From JAJVID01 sp963743425 (GTDB lineage Bacteria; Acidobacteriota; Blastocatellia; RBC074): DNA of 64,000 nucleotides. The first letter of the stretch is position 1. Each line of letters begins with the position of its first letter. The notes under the pieces were generated by a model. The model saw nothing but the letters and a program-made list of their open reading frames with translations. It was not told where the DNA came from and made no database searches. Shown piece after piece: positions 18,206 to 26,941 of this stretch. The stretch lies in contig CAVUPU010000002.1 of assembly GCA_963743425.1 (NCBI GenBank), forward strand, positions 1,054,001 through 1,118,000. Reading direction: 5' to 3'. Made by a program: the position numbers and the translations under genes.

Positions 18206-18302
18206 AGTTCTGAGTCCCGCCTTTAGGCGGAAGTGTTTGGCGCCGCGGAATGGATCCATAGTTGACGCTTCCGCCTAAAGGCGGGACTCAGAACTGATTT
18301 TC
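18206..18302. repeat. Fold-back element, family H, upstream of the cys operon
   Basis: 'TCAGTTCTGAGTCCCGCCTT' is inverted as 'AAGGCGGGACTCAGAACTGA', an arm of about 30 bases around a 35-base loop. It ends a few bases before the GAGGAG site of the next ORF, so it could be the terminator or anti-terminator stem of the attenuator, or simply another dispersed repeat. Confidence 0.75.
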
Positions 18303-18316
18303 TGAGGAGTGATGTC

Positions 18317-18547
18317 ATGAAATTCGAGATCGCCGATTGGAGATTTGAAGTCACGTGGGACGGGCTGCGCTGCCAGCCGATCGAGCGCGGGCGGGCAAAG
18401 GCCGCAAAGAAACCTGCCTCTCGACCCGACCGCCGCGAGGGCGCGAGTAAATCAACCCGTCACGCGATCGGTCGAAAGGTAGAGACGCAAAATTTTGCGT
18501 CTCTACCTTTCGACAAACAAACACACCGAAAAGGAGCCATTAAATGA
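18317..18547 (+). CDS. Small ORF coupled to sat, unknown function
   Basis: A 76-codon ORF beginning 'MKFEIADWRFEVTWDGLRC', with GAGGAG about eight bases upstream and a TGA that overlaps the sat ATG (ATGA), suggesting translational coupling. The second half is basic, and the section 'KVETQNFASLP' is encoded by palindrome F (18475-18510), so the tail was rewritten by a repeat. No family recognised. It may be a genuine small protein or merely the translated lead-in to sat. Confidence 0.4.
   Translation: MKFEIADWRFEVTWDGLRCQPIERGRAKAAKKPASRPDRREGASKSTRHAIGRKVETQNFASLPFDKQTHRKGAIK
18475..18510. repeat. Palindrome, family F (36 bp)
   Basis: A perfect palindrome with core 'GACGCAAAATTTTGCGTC' flanked by AAAGGTAGA/TCTACCTTT. 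The same core lies at 11967-11996 beside mutM. Here it is inside a small ORF immediately before sat. Confidence 0.85.
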
Positions 18548-19713
18548 GCTTGATTGAACCACATGGTGGAAGGATGATTGACCGTGAAGCGCGCGGCGCC
18601 GAGCGCGAATCGCTGCTGCGGGCGTCGACGCATATGCCCGAGCTGACGCTGAACGCGCGTGAAGAGTCCGACCTGGAATTGATCGCCCAGGGCGCGCTCT
18701 CGCCGCTCGAAGGCTTTATGGGTGAGGCCGATTACGTTCTGGTTCGCGACCAGAGAAAGCTGGCCAACGGATCGGTTTGGACGATTCCGGTGACGCTGTC
18801 GGTGACTGAAGAAGAGCGAGCGAAATTGAAGATCGGCGACGATGTCGCGCTGCGTTCGCGCGACGGGCGGCTGCTGGCCGTGTTGCATCTGTCCGAAATC
18901 TTCAAATACGACAAGCAGCTCGAAGCCGAGCGCATTTACCTGACGACTGAAGAGAGGCATCCCGGAGTGAAAGCGCTTTACGCGCAGGGCGATTATCTGC
19001 TCGGCGGCCACGTCAGCGCGGTCGACCATTCCTGGCGCCGCGAGTTCGCGCCTTACCGTTACACGCCCCGCGAATTGCGCGCTTTATTCGCCGAACGCGG
19101 GTGGCGGAGCGTCGTCGCGTTCCAGACGCGCAATCCCGTGCATCGCGCCCACGAATACATTCAGAAATGCGCGCTCGAAACGGTTGACGGTCTTCTGCTC
19201 CATCCGATCGTCGGCGAAACGAAATCCGACGACATCCCGGCGACGGTCCGGCTGCGCGCCTACGAAGTGATCATCGAGCACTACTACCCGCAATCGCGCA
19301 CGCAGCTCGCCGTGTTGCCCGCGGCGATGCGCTACGCCGGGCCGCGCGAGGCGATCTTCCACGCGATCATCCGTCAAAACTACGGCTGTTCGCACTTCAT
19401 CGTCGGGCGCGATCACGCGGGCGTAGGCAATTACTACGGCACGTACGACGCGCAGCTCATCTTCGGCCATTTCGAGCCGGGCGAGTTGAAGATCGCGCCG
19501 ATGTTCTTCGACAACACGTTTTTCTGCCGCAAGTGCGACGGGATGGCTTCGCTCAAGACGTGCCCGCACGATCAGTCGCACCACCTCAGCCTGAGCGGCA
19601 CGCGCGTGCGCGAGATGCTCTCGCAGGGCGAGATTCCGCCGGTCGAATTCACGCGGCCCGAAGTCGCGCAGGTTCTGATCGAAGGGCTGCGCCGGTTGAG
19701 CGCGGCTGCTTGA
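18544..19713 (+). CDS. sat: Sulfate adenylyltransferase (ATP sulfurylase)
   Basis: A 389-residue protein of the monofunctional Sat type. It makes adenylyl sulfate (APS) from sulfate and ATP, the first step of assimilation. Visible motifs are the substrate loop 'QTRNPVHRAHEYIQK', 'GRDHAGVGNYYGTYDAQ' and the C-terminal cysteine/histidine cluster 'FFCRKCDGMASLKTCPH', which binds zinc in many bacterial Sat proteins. Length agrees with the family. It overlaps the preceding small ORF by ATGA and is followed by tRNA-Cys and cysC on the same strand, all downstream of the poly-Cys leader. Confidence 0.97.
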   Translation: MSLIEPHGGRMIDREARGAERESLLRASTHMPELTLNAREESDLELIAQGALSPLEGFMGEADYVLVRDQRKLANGSVWTIPVTLSVTEEERAKLKIGDDVALRSRDGRLLAVLHLSEIFKYDKQLEAERIYLTTEERHPGVKALYAQGDYLLGGHVSAVDHSWRREFAPYRYTPRELRALFAERGWRSVVAFQTRNPVHRAHEYIQKCALETVDGLLLHPIVGETKSDDIPATVRLRAYEVIIEHYYPQSRTQLAVLPAAMRYAGPREAIFHAIIRQNYGCSHFIVGRDHAGVGNYYGTYDAQLIFGHFEPGELKIAPMFFDNTFFCRKCDGMASLKTCPHDQSHHLSLSGTRVREMLSQGEIPPVEFTRPEVAQVLIEGLRRLSAAA

Positions 19714-19721
19714 TTGGCGGT

Positions 19722-19855
19722 TGCGAACCGCCAAGACGCCAAGATCGCCAAGAAGAGTCAGGGATAAGGCAGCAAGAGAAAATGAAAAGCCGGCGATTTG
19801 ATACATCCTTGGCGTTCTTGGCGTCTTGGCGGTTGATCCGCGATCCGCAATCCGC
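19722..19855. repeat. Fold-back element, family L
   Basis: 'GAACCGCCAAGACGCCAAGA' faces 'TTGGCGTTCTTGGCGTCTTG' with a loop of about 50 bases. It occupies the gap between sat and tRNA-Cys. Confidence 0.75.
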
Positions 19856-19862
19856 AATTTAA

Positions 19863-19937
19863 GGCGGTGTAGCCAAGTGGTAAGGCGAAGGTCTGCAAAA
19901 CCTTAATACGCTGGTTCGATTCCAGCCGCCGCCTCCA
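19863..19937 (+). tRNA. tRNA-Cys(GCA)
   Basis: Acceptor GGCGGTG/CGCCGCC (one U-G pair), anticodon stem AAGGT/ACCTT with loop CTGCAAA giving anticodon GCA, T arm GCTGG-TTCGATT-CCAGC, discriminator U73 (the tRNA-Cys identity base) and an encoded CCA (19935-19937). It sits between sat and cysC in the operon's direction, so it is likely cotranscribed with cysteine-biosynthesis genes. Confidence 0.95.
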
Positions 19938-19993
19938 AATTTACAGTACAGGGAGCGGTAGCGACCTGGTAATGACAAAAGGGGAAAAAGGTC

Positions 19994-20581
19994 GTGACAC
20001 AAGGGTTCACATTATGGTTTACGGGGCTGTCGGGCGCAGGCAAAACGACACTCACAAACGCGCTCGTTCCGCAACTGCGCGCTCGCGGCGCCAAGATCGA
20101 AACGCTTGACGGCGATGAGGTGCGCACAAATCTGAGCAAAGGTCTCGGCTTCTCCAAGGAAGACCGCGACACCAACATCCGGCGCATCGGCTATGTCAGC
20201 CGGTTGCTGGCGCGCAACGGCGTGGGCGTGATCGCGGCGGCCATCTCGCCTTACCGCGAGATACGCGACGAAGTGCGCCGCCACGTTGAAGCCGACGGCG
20301 CGGTCTTCGTGGAAATATTCATCAAAGCCTCGCTCGACGCGCTCATCGCGCGCGACGTGAAGGGACTTTACAAAAAAGCTCTGGCCGGCGAGATCAAACA
20401 GTTCACCGGCGTCTCCGATCCTTACGAGGAGCCGATCGAGCCGGAACTGGTGGTCGAAACCGACCGCGAAACGATCGAAGAGAGCGCGGCGAAGATTCTG
20501 GCCAGGCTCGAAGAATTGAATCTGATCGCCTCCGCGCGGCAATCAAGCGACGCGGCGGAGAGCGCAAGGGCGACGTTATGA
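19994..20581 (+). CDS. cysC: Adenylyl-sulfate kinase
   Basis: A 195-residue protein starting at GTG 19994. The Walker A motif 'GLSGAGKTT' is followed by 'LDGDEVRTNLSKGLGFSKED' and 'RRIGYVSRLLARNGVGV', standard for APS kinase, which phosphorylates APS to PAPS. 'YKKALAGEIKQFTGVSDPYE' is the mobile lid region. It overlaps cobA by ATGA (20578-20581). PAPS may serve sulfation or CysH-type reduction; the CysH here looks APS-specific. Confidence 0.95.
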   Translation: MTQGFTLWFTGLSGAGKTTLTNALVPQLRARGAKIETLDGDEVRTNLSKGLGFSKEDRDTNIRRIGYVSRLLARNGVGVIAAAISPYREIRDEVRRHVEADGAVFVEIFIKASLDALIARDVKGLYKKALAGEIKQFTGVSDPYEEPIEPELVVETDRETIEESAAKILARLEELNLIASARQSSDAAESARATL

Positions 20582-21405
20582 AATTCGATCAAAACCGATC
20601 CGGCAAAGTTTATCTGGTCGGCGCGGGGCCGGGCGATCCGGGCCTGCTCACGCTCAAGGCGCGCGATCTGATCGCCGAAGCCGACTGCGTGATTTACGAC
20701 TATCTGGTCAATCCGGAGATTCTCGAACACGCGCACGCCGACGCCGAAATTATCTACGTCGGCAAGCGCGGACTTGAGAGTTCGCAGCAACTCTGGACGC
20801 AGGCGGAGATCAACCGCCTGCTCGTCGCGAAGGCCAATGAACATGGGGTCGTCGTGCGTTTGAAGGGCGGCGACCCGTTCATCTTCGGTCGCGGCGGCGA
20901 GGAGGCCGAAGCGATGGTCGAGGCCGGAATCGAATGGGAAGTCGTGCCCGGAGTTTCAGCCGGCTCGTCGGTCGCCGCATACGCCGGCATTCCGATCACG
21001 CATCGCGGTTTGAGCAGTTCGGTGACTTTCGTCACGGGCCACGAAGATCAGTCGAAACCGCAATCGGCGATTCGCTGGAATCATCTGGCGAACGGCGCCG
21101 ACACGCTGGTCTTCTTTATGGGCATGGCGCGGATCGCGGAGATCGCCGATCAATTGATCTCGAACGGACGTGACGCCGATACGCCAGTGGCGGTCATCCG
21201 CTGGGGGACATACGGCCATCAGGAGACGGTCGTCTCGAATCTGGCCGGGGTCGCGGCGACGGTCGAACGCAGGAAGCTCGCATCTCCCGCGCTCATCGTC
21301 ATCGGCGAGGTCGTCCGGCTGCGCGAACGGTTGCAGTGGTTCGAACAGCTTCGACCCGCGAATTACGGTTCTCCCAACCCGTTCTATGAGGCGTTGGCGA
21401 GCTAA
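20578..21405 (+). CDS. cobA: Uroporphyrinogen-III C-methyltransferase
   Basis: A 275-residue SAM-dependent enzyme making precorrin-2, the first committed step to sirohaem. Motifs include 'VYLVGAGPGDPGLLTLKA' near the N-terminus, 'RLKGGDPFIFGRGGEE' (about 98-113), 'VVPGVSAGSSVAAYAGIP' and 'FVTGHE'. It is translationally coupled to cysC. With sirC it would supply sirohaem for a sulfite reductase that is not present in this window. The stop codon falls in the left end of a MITE-like element (21402-21691). Confidence 0.95.
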   Translation: MKFDQNRSGKVYLVGAGPGDPGLLTLKARDLIAEADCVIYDYLVNPEILEHAHADAEIIYVGKRGLESSQQLWTQAEINRLLVAKANEHGVVVRLKGGDPFIFGRGGEEAEAMVEAGIEWEVVPGVSAGSSVAAYAGIPITHRGLSSSVTFVTGHEDQSKPQSAIRWNHLANGADTLVFFMGMARIAEIADQLISNGRDADTPVAVIRWGTYGHQETVVSNLAGVAATVERRKLASPALIVIGEVVRLRERLQWFEQLRPANYGSPNPFYEALAS

Positions 21406-21691
21406 ATGGGAACAACCCATATTGGCGCATCGAATGAAATTACAACCGTCGAAGGCGAGCGTTCAGAGTACCGACTTTAGTCGGCGGCGTTTGGATGCCA
21501 AGCCCTGCCGACTAAAGTCGGTACTCTGAACGCTCGCTCTCGATGGTTGTAGTTAAACTGAATGCGCCGATGTCTGTTGTTTCGGCGGCGTTTGGATGCC
21601 AAGCCCTGCCGACTAAAGTCGGTACTCTGAACGCTCGCTCTCGATGGTTGTAGTTAAACTGAATGCGCCGATGTCTGTTGTTTCGATATAG
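21402..21691. mobile_element. MITE-like element, family E, with internal 101-bp tandem duplication
   Basis: The left end CTAAATGGGAACA and right end TGTTTCGATATAG are imperfect inverse termini. Long arms meet at 'ACCGACTTTAGTCGG'/'CCGACTAAAGTCGGT'. A second family member lies at 50324-50511. In this copy the right half (21481-21581) is repeated exactly at 21582-21682. No transposase ORF. It lies between cobA and sirC and supplies the cobA stop codon. Confidence 0.85.
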
Positions 21692-21710
21692 CGAATATTG
21701 ATTTCAAACA

Positions 21711-22388
21711 ATGCGTTATTACCCGATCTATCTCGACATCAAAGGGCGCGACGTGTTGGTCGTCGGCGGCGGCGCGATCGCCGAAGGCAAGGCGATACAG
21801 CTCGTCGAAGCGGGCGCTCGCGTGACCGTCGTCAGTCCGGAGTTGACCGAAGCGCTGCGCGCGGCGGTCGTCCGCGGAGAGATCGCTCATCTCAGCGGCT
21901 CTTTCATCGAGGAGGATTTGAACGGCGTGTTTCTGGTCATCAGCGCGACCGGCGACCGGAAAGTGAATGAAAAGGTCGCAAAGGCGGCCAGGGAGCGCGG
22001 GCTGCTCCTCAATGTCGTCGATAAGCCTGATCTGTGTAATTTCATCACACCGGCGTTGGTCACTCGCGGCGAATTGCAGATCAGCGTCTCGACCGGCGGC
22101 GGCAGCCCGACCCTCACACAGCGGGTCAAACGCGAAGTCGCAGCTCTGATCGGCGAAGACTACGGCGTCTTGCTCGAACTCGCGGCGGAGATGCGCGCCG
22201 AGGCGAAAAACCGCATCGCCGATTTCGAGCGGCGTAAAGACGCGTTGCGCGCATTCGTCGAATCCGACGCGCTCGATCTGATTCGCGCGGGCAGGCGCGA
22301 GGAAGCCCGCGCTCTGGCGCGCCGATTTTTGCAGGATTTCGAGGGGGAGTCGTTCATGTCGTCCGTGACGGCGCCAAGAAAAGAATGA
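21711..22388 (+). CDS. sirC: Precorrin-2 dehydrogenase / sirohydrochlorin ferrochelatase family
   Basis: A 225-residue protein like the N-terminal part of CysG. The NAD-binding 'VLVVGGGAIAEGKAIQLVEAG' is near residue 15, followed by 'VVDKPDLCNFITPALV' and the substrate loop 'STGGGSPTLTQRVKRE'. It oxidises precorrin-2 to sirohydrochlorin; iron insertion may be by this protein or by a separate chelatase elsewhere. It is preceded by the MITE-like element rather than coupled to cobA, and followed by fold-back B and cysH. Confidence 0.93.
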   Translation: MRYYPIYLDIKGRDVLVVGGGAIAEGKAIQLVEAGARVTVVSPELTEALRAAVVRGEIAHLSGSFIEEDLNGVFLVISATGDRKVNEKVAKAARERGLLLNVVDKPDLCNFITPALVTRGELQISVSTGGGSPTLTQRVKREVAALIGEDYGVLLELAAEMRAEAKNRIADFERRKDALRAFVESDALDLIRAGRREEARALARRFLQDFEGESFMSSVTAPRKE

Positions 22389-22473
22389 AAATCAACCACG
22401 AAGAAACGAAGAACACGAAGAAAGAACAGAAAAAAAACCCTTCGTGCTCTTCGTTTCTTCGTGGTTGATTTTC
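22387..22473. repeat. Fold-back element, family B
   Basis: 'ATCAACCACGAAGAAACGAA' faces 'TTCGTTTCTTCGTGGTTGAT'; closely similar to 28006-28091 and 4547-4622. It fills the sirC-cysH gap and ends next to the GGAGGGAGG ribosome site of cysH. Confidence 0.85.
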
Positions 22474-22486
22474 GGAGGGAGGAAAA

Positions 22487-23191
22487 ATGATGCGCGCACA
22501 AACGGAGCTTTCAGAATTTGAAATCAAACAACTCTCCCGGCGTTTTGAAACCGCCGGGGTTGAAGCGATTCTCGCCTGGACGGTTGAAAGGTTCTCGCCG
22601 CGATTGGCAATGACCTCCAACTTCGGCGTCGAGGGCGTTGTCTTGATTGACCACCTGGCCCGAGTCGCGCCTCAGACGCCGATCATCTATCTGGAGACCG
22701 GCTTCCAATTCGCCGAGACCGATCGATTGAAAGAGCGGTTGCGCGCGCGCTACGGACTGAACATCATCGAGCGCCGCGCTCAGCTTCCCGTCGAAGAGCA
22801 GAACCGGATTTACGGCGAGCGCCTTTACGAACGCGACCCCGACCTCTGCTGCCGCATTCGCAAGGTCGAGCCGCTAGCCGAAGCGCTCAGAGACTACGAC
22901 GCCTGGATCGCAGCGCTCAGACGCGATCAGTCGCCGACGCGGGCCAACATAGGCGTCGTCGAATGGAACGCGCGACACAGCCTGATCAAGATCAATCCGC
23001 TGGCCGCCTGGACGCGCCGGCAGGTGTGGGATTACATCGTGGCTCACGAACTGCCCTACAACCCGCTCTACGACGACGGCTACACGAGCATCGGATGCGT
23101 CCCCTGCACTCGCCGCGTGATCGCCGGAGCGCATGAACGCAGCGGGAGATGGGATGGAGAGAAGAAGCTGGAATGCGGAATTCATGTTTGA
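22487..23191 (+). CDS. cysH: Phosphoadenylyl/adenylyl-sulfate reductase, [4Fe-4S] type
   Basis: A 234-residue PAPS/APS reductase. It contains 'TSNFGVEGVVLIDHL' (P-loop-like), 'YLETGFQFAETD', the cysteine pairs 'DLCCRIRKVEPL' and 'SIGCVPCTR', and the catalytic 'ECGIHV' C-terminus. The paired CC...CxxC cysteines ligate a [4Fe-4S] cluster, which marks enzymes that reduce APS directly to sulfite with thioredoxin. Strong ribosome site GGAGGGAGG. It is the last gene of the operon; a sulfite reductase is not visible in the window. Confidence 0.95.
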   Translation: MMRAQTELSEFEIKQLSRRFETAGVEAILAWTVERFSPRLAMTSNFGVEGVVLIDHLARVAPQTPIIYLETGFQFAETDRLKERLRARYGLNIIERRAQLPVEEQNRIYGERLYERDPDLCCRIRKVEPLAEALRDYDAWIAALRRDQSPTRANIGVVEWNARHSLIKINPLAAWTRRQVWDYIVAHELPYNPLYDDGYTSIGCVPCTRRVIAGAHERSGRWDGEKKLECGIHV

Positions 23192-23232
23192 ATGAGTTTC
23201 TGTCGCCGTGCGTCGGCAGAGCGTCTCTCCTC

Positions 23233-23320
23233 CGAAAACCCACGTAGTAACCGAAAACCCACGTAGTAACGAATTTACTCGTTACGTCAGGTAACGAATA
23301 AATTCGTTACTACGTGGCGT
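23233..23320. repeat. Fold-back element, family G
   Basis: 'CCGAAAACCCACGTAGTAA' occurs twice in tandem, then GTAACGAATTTACTCGTTAC and 'AACGAATAAATTCGTTACTA' complete an AT-rich inverted repeat between convergent cysH and plsC. Confidence 0.75.
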
Positions 23321-23336
23321 CCGAGCCTGGCCGGGT

Positions 23337-24053
<717 letters not shown>

Positions 24054-24055
24054 CG

Positions 24056-24133
24056 GTGGTTGGTGGTTGGTGGTTGGTGGTTGGTGGTTGGTGGTTGGCC
24101 AGACACCAACCACCAACCACCAGCCACCAACCA
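24056..24133. repeat. Tandem GGTTGGT fold-back (family O)
   Basis: Seven-base GGTTGGT units repeated about six times face the inverse CCAACCA units. The strong G-rich tandem could slip in replication. It occupies the whole gap between the plsC start and the glgC stop (24134). Confidence 0.85.
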
Positions 24134-25415
24134 CTAAATAACAGTTCCGTCCGTGATCGTCGCGCCCTTGGGAATTACGACGATGCCTTCGCGGATGTAG
24201 TAATTATCGCCGTCGAACGTTTTCGCGCCCGGCTTCATTGAGGATGCGGACGTTCGATCCTATCCGCACGTTTTTATCAATGATGGCGTTGCGAATGATG
24301 GTGTTTTCGCCGATGCCTATCCAGGGCAATCCGTGCTGGCGGTCATCGGCCAGTTCGGGCAGCGACTGGTAATAATCAGCGCCCATCACCAGCGTGTGTT
24401 CCAGGCGCGTTCCGTTCTCGATGCGCGAGCGGTTGCCGATGACGGAGTGGATGATCACGGCGCGGTTGAGGATGCAGCCGTCGGAGATCAGCGAGTCCTT
24501 GACCTCGCAATCAACGAGTTTGCTGCTGGGCAGATAGCGCGGGCGCGTGTAAATCGGCGCGTCGGCGTCGAAGAGGTTGAATTTCGGCATCACGGAGGCC
24601 AGGTCGAGATTGGCGTGGTAAAACGAACTGATGGTTCCGATGTCTTCCCAGTAACCGTTGAACAGATAGGCCTGCACGTTGTACACGCCGATGGCCGCAG
24701 GGAGCGCTTCGCTGCCGAAATCCTTGTGCTTCTCGTCTTTGAGCATTTCGCGCAGCGCGTCGTATCTGAAAAGATATACGCCCATCGAAGCGATGAACGG
24801 CCGGCGTTCGGCCTCGTCCTGGCTCAATCCGAGCCTGGTCGTATCCACGCGCATCGGGTTCAACTGATCGGCGGGTGGTTTTTCACTGAACTCGACGATC
24901 CGCCCATCGCCATCGGTCTTGAGCAGACCGAAACTGGACGCGCGTTCGTGATCGGTAGGGATCACCGAGACCGTCACGTCGGCGTTCTTCTCCAGATGAT
25001 GATTGATGAACTTGCGGTAATCCATCTGGTAGAGGTGGTCGCCTGAAAGGATCAGCACGTGGCTCGGATCGAAATCCCGGACGTGAACCATGATCTGGCG
25101 CACCGCGTCCGCCGTGCCCTGAAACCAGTTCTTATTCTCGGGCGTCTGTTCGGCGGCGAGGATCTCGACGAATCCGTCTGAGAATCGGCTGAATCTGTAT
25201 GTCCGCGCGATGTGGCGGTTGAGCGAAGCCGAATTGAACTGGGTTAAGACGTAGATGTAATGAAGCCCGGAATTGATGCAATTGGAGACCGTGATGTCGA
25301 CCAGACGGTATTTGCCGCCCAGCGGCACGGCGGGTTTTGAACGTTCTTTCGTAAGCGGAAAGAGGCGCGCCCCGACGCCACCGCCGAGGATGATAGAAAG
25401 AATTTGTTTGCTCAT
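24134..25415 (-). CDS. glgC: Glucose-1-phosphate adenylyltransferase, 3'-terminal frameshift
   Basis: A protein of about 426 residues making ADP-glucose for glycogen. 'IILGGGVGARLFPLTKERSK' is the nucleotide-binding N-terminus, with 'LSGDHLYQMDY' and 'YWEDIGTISSFYHANL' downstream, then a C-terminal left-handed beta-helix. The open frame closes at 24204, but the adjacent frame carries the normal ending ('GDNYYIREGIVVIPKGA...DGTVI') to a TAG at 24134. One extra G in the GGG near 24231-24234 explains the break. AAGGAGG precedes the ATG at 25415. The truncated form would lose about 23 C-terminal residues. Confidence 0.92.
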
Positions 25416-25469
25416 AGGATTCCTCCTTGGCTTGGCTCATCAGAAAGACTGAGCTAAGCTTGGGCGCCG

Positions 25470-26417
25470 GTGAGCATAAGAGAGCGAATATCGTTTTTCA
25501 AGGACATGATTTCACTAGCGCCGATTATCGAGGCCGCTACGCGCAAACGCCAGGGAATGGTCGCCCTGGAGTCAACAGTAATCGCGCACGGACTACCGTC
25601 GCCACACAACGTCGAGACGGCGCGCGAATGCGAGGTTGAAGTCCGGCGGTCGGGCGCGCTGCCGGCGACCATCGGAGTCGTAGAGGGGCGCGCGGTGATC
25701 GGATTGAGTGATCAGCAGATTCAATCCATCGCCCAACGTCCCGACGTGGCGAAAGTCAACCTGGCGAATTTGGCTTACGTGATCGCCGAACAGGGATGGG
25801 GCGCGACGACGGTCGCGGCGAGTTTGCATCTGGCGAATCTGGCCGGGATCAAAGTCTTCGCTACTGGAGGCGTCGGCGGCGTTCATCGCGGCGCTCACGA
25901 CAGCTTCGACATCTCGGCCGATCTGATGGCGCTGGCGCGTTATCCGGTTGGCGCCGTCTGCGCCGGCGCGAAGGCGATTCTCGATCTGCCGAAGACGATG
26001 GAGGTCTTGGAGACCCTGGGCGTACCGGTGATCGGCTATCAGACCGACGAACTGCCCGCATTCTATTCGCGTTCGAGCGGGCTGAAGTTGGACTTGCACG
26101 CGGACAGCGCTCAGCAGATCGCGAAGATCGCTCTGACGCATTGGCGAATGGGATTTTCAACCGGCGTGTTGGTGGTCGCCCCGGTCCCTGCGGAATACGA
26201 AGTTCCAGCAAACGAAATCAAAGATGCAATTGACGAAGCGTTGGAAGCGGCTGAGCGCGAAGGCGTCGTCGGTCGCAGCGTCACGCCCTTCCTGCTATCC
26301 AGGATCGCGGCGAAGACCGAAGGGCGCGCGCTCCGCGCAAACATCGCGCTGTTGAAGAACAACGCGCGGATCGCCGGCGCAATCGCCGTTGCGCTAGCCA
26401 GTGAGGAGAACGAATGA
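25470..26417 (+). CDS. psuG: Pseudouridine-5'-phosphate glycosidase
   Basis: A 315-residue enzyme that splits pseudouridine 5'-phosphate into uracil and ribose 5-phosphate. Family motifs are 'VALESTVIAHGLPSPHNVE', 'ATIGVVEGRAVIGL', 'FATGGVGGVHRGA' and 'DISADL'. GTG at 25470 gives the longest protein; an internal ATG at 25506 with AGGA close by is a plausible alternative. The stop overlaps the next gene by ATGA. A pseudouridine kinase (psuK) is not adjacent. Confidence 0.93.
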   Translation: MSIRERISFFKDMISLAPIIEAATRKRQGMVALESTVIAHGLPSPHNVETARECEVEVRRSGALPATIGVVEGRAVIGLSDQQIQSIAQRPDVAKVNLANLAYVIAEQGWGATTVAASLHLANLAGIKVFATGGVGGVHRGAHDSFDISADLMALARYPVGAVCAGAKAILDLPKTMEVLETLGVPVIGYQTDELPAFYSRSSGLKLDLHADSAQQIAKIALTHWRMGFSTGVLVVAPVPAEYEVPANEIKDAIDEALEAAEREGVVGRSVTPFLLSRIAAKTEGRALRANIALLKNNARIAGAIAVALASEENE

Positions 26418-26908
26418 ACCTCGACGACATTCGCAGACTTTTCGATTACACGGAATACGCCAATGGTCTCGCGCTCGACGCGGCTGAGAAGCTGACCGAA
26501 GAGCAGCGGCGATACGACTTCAAAATCAGCCACGGCTCGATCCACGGCACTCTCGTTCACATGGCCGGGGCCGAATGGATATGGCTCGAACGATGGAAAG
26601 GGGTGTCGCATTCGCATATCTGGACGGCCGATGATTTCGCCGACGTCGCGGCGCTGCGTTCGCGATGGCGGGAGATCGAAACCGAGCGACGGGAGTCGCT
26701 CGAAAGTTTGACCGAGGAGAGATTGCGTCAGGATTTGAGCTACAAGAACATCAAAGGCGAGCCGTTCACACTCCCCCTCGTCGAACAGATGCAGCATGTC
26801 GTCAACCACGCGACGCTTCATCGTGGGCAGGTCGTCGGGATGATCCGCCAACTCGGCTTGCAGCCGCCCGCAGTGGATTTGCTTTATTACCTGATCGCGC
26901 AGAGATGA
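26414..26908 (+). CDS. DinB-family protein
   Basis: A 164-residue four-helix DinB/YfiT-like protein. The metal-ligand histidines are visible in 'LVHMAGAEWIWLERW' (about 45) and 'HVVNHATLHRGQV' (about 133-145). Members are thiol-dependent or metal-dependent enzymes and stress proteins; no substrate can be assigned. It overlaps psuG by ATGA, so the two are cotranscribed. Confidence 0.9.
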   Translation: MNLDDIRRLFDYTEYANGLALDAAEKLTEEQRRYDFKISHGSIHGTLVHMAGAEWIWLERWKGVSHSHIWTADDFADVAALRSRWREIETERRESLESLTEERLRQDLSYKNIKGEPFTLPLVEQMQHVVNHATLHRGQVVGMIRQLGLQPPAVDLLYYLIAQR

Positions 26909-26941
26909 TGATGAAGACATACTGGGAGCGCGCGGCGCTGG

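Larger units (their letters stand above)
17787..18316 (+). promoter_or_regulatory. Leader region of the sulfate-assimilation operon
   Basis: This stretch of about 530 bases contains a consensus promoter (17830-17858), a 48-codon ORF with a poly-Cys end (17943-18089), about 110 bases with no clear feature, and fold-back H (18206-18302) just before a GAGGAG ribosome site. The layout (promoter, leader peptide, structured RNA, structural genes) is that expected for translation-coupled attenuation by cysteine supply. Confidence 0.6.

Noticed and set aside
22501..22620. Attenuator-like structure at fold-back B before cysH
   Set aside because: The same fold-back is found at unrelated genes (4547, 28006), and no leader ORF precedes it, so it is not cys-specific.
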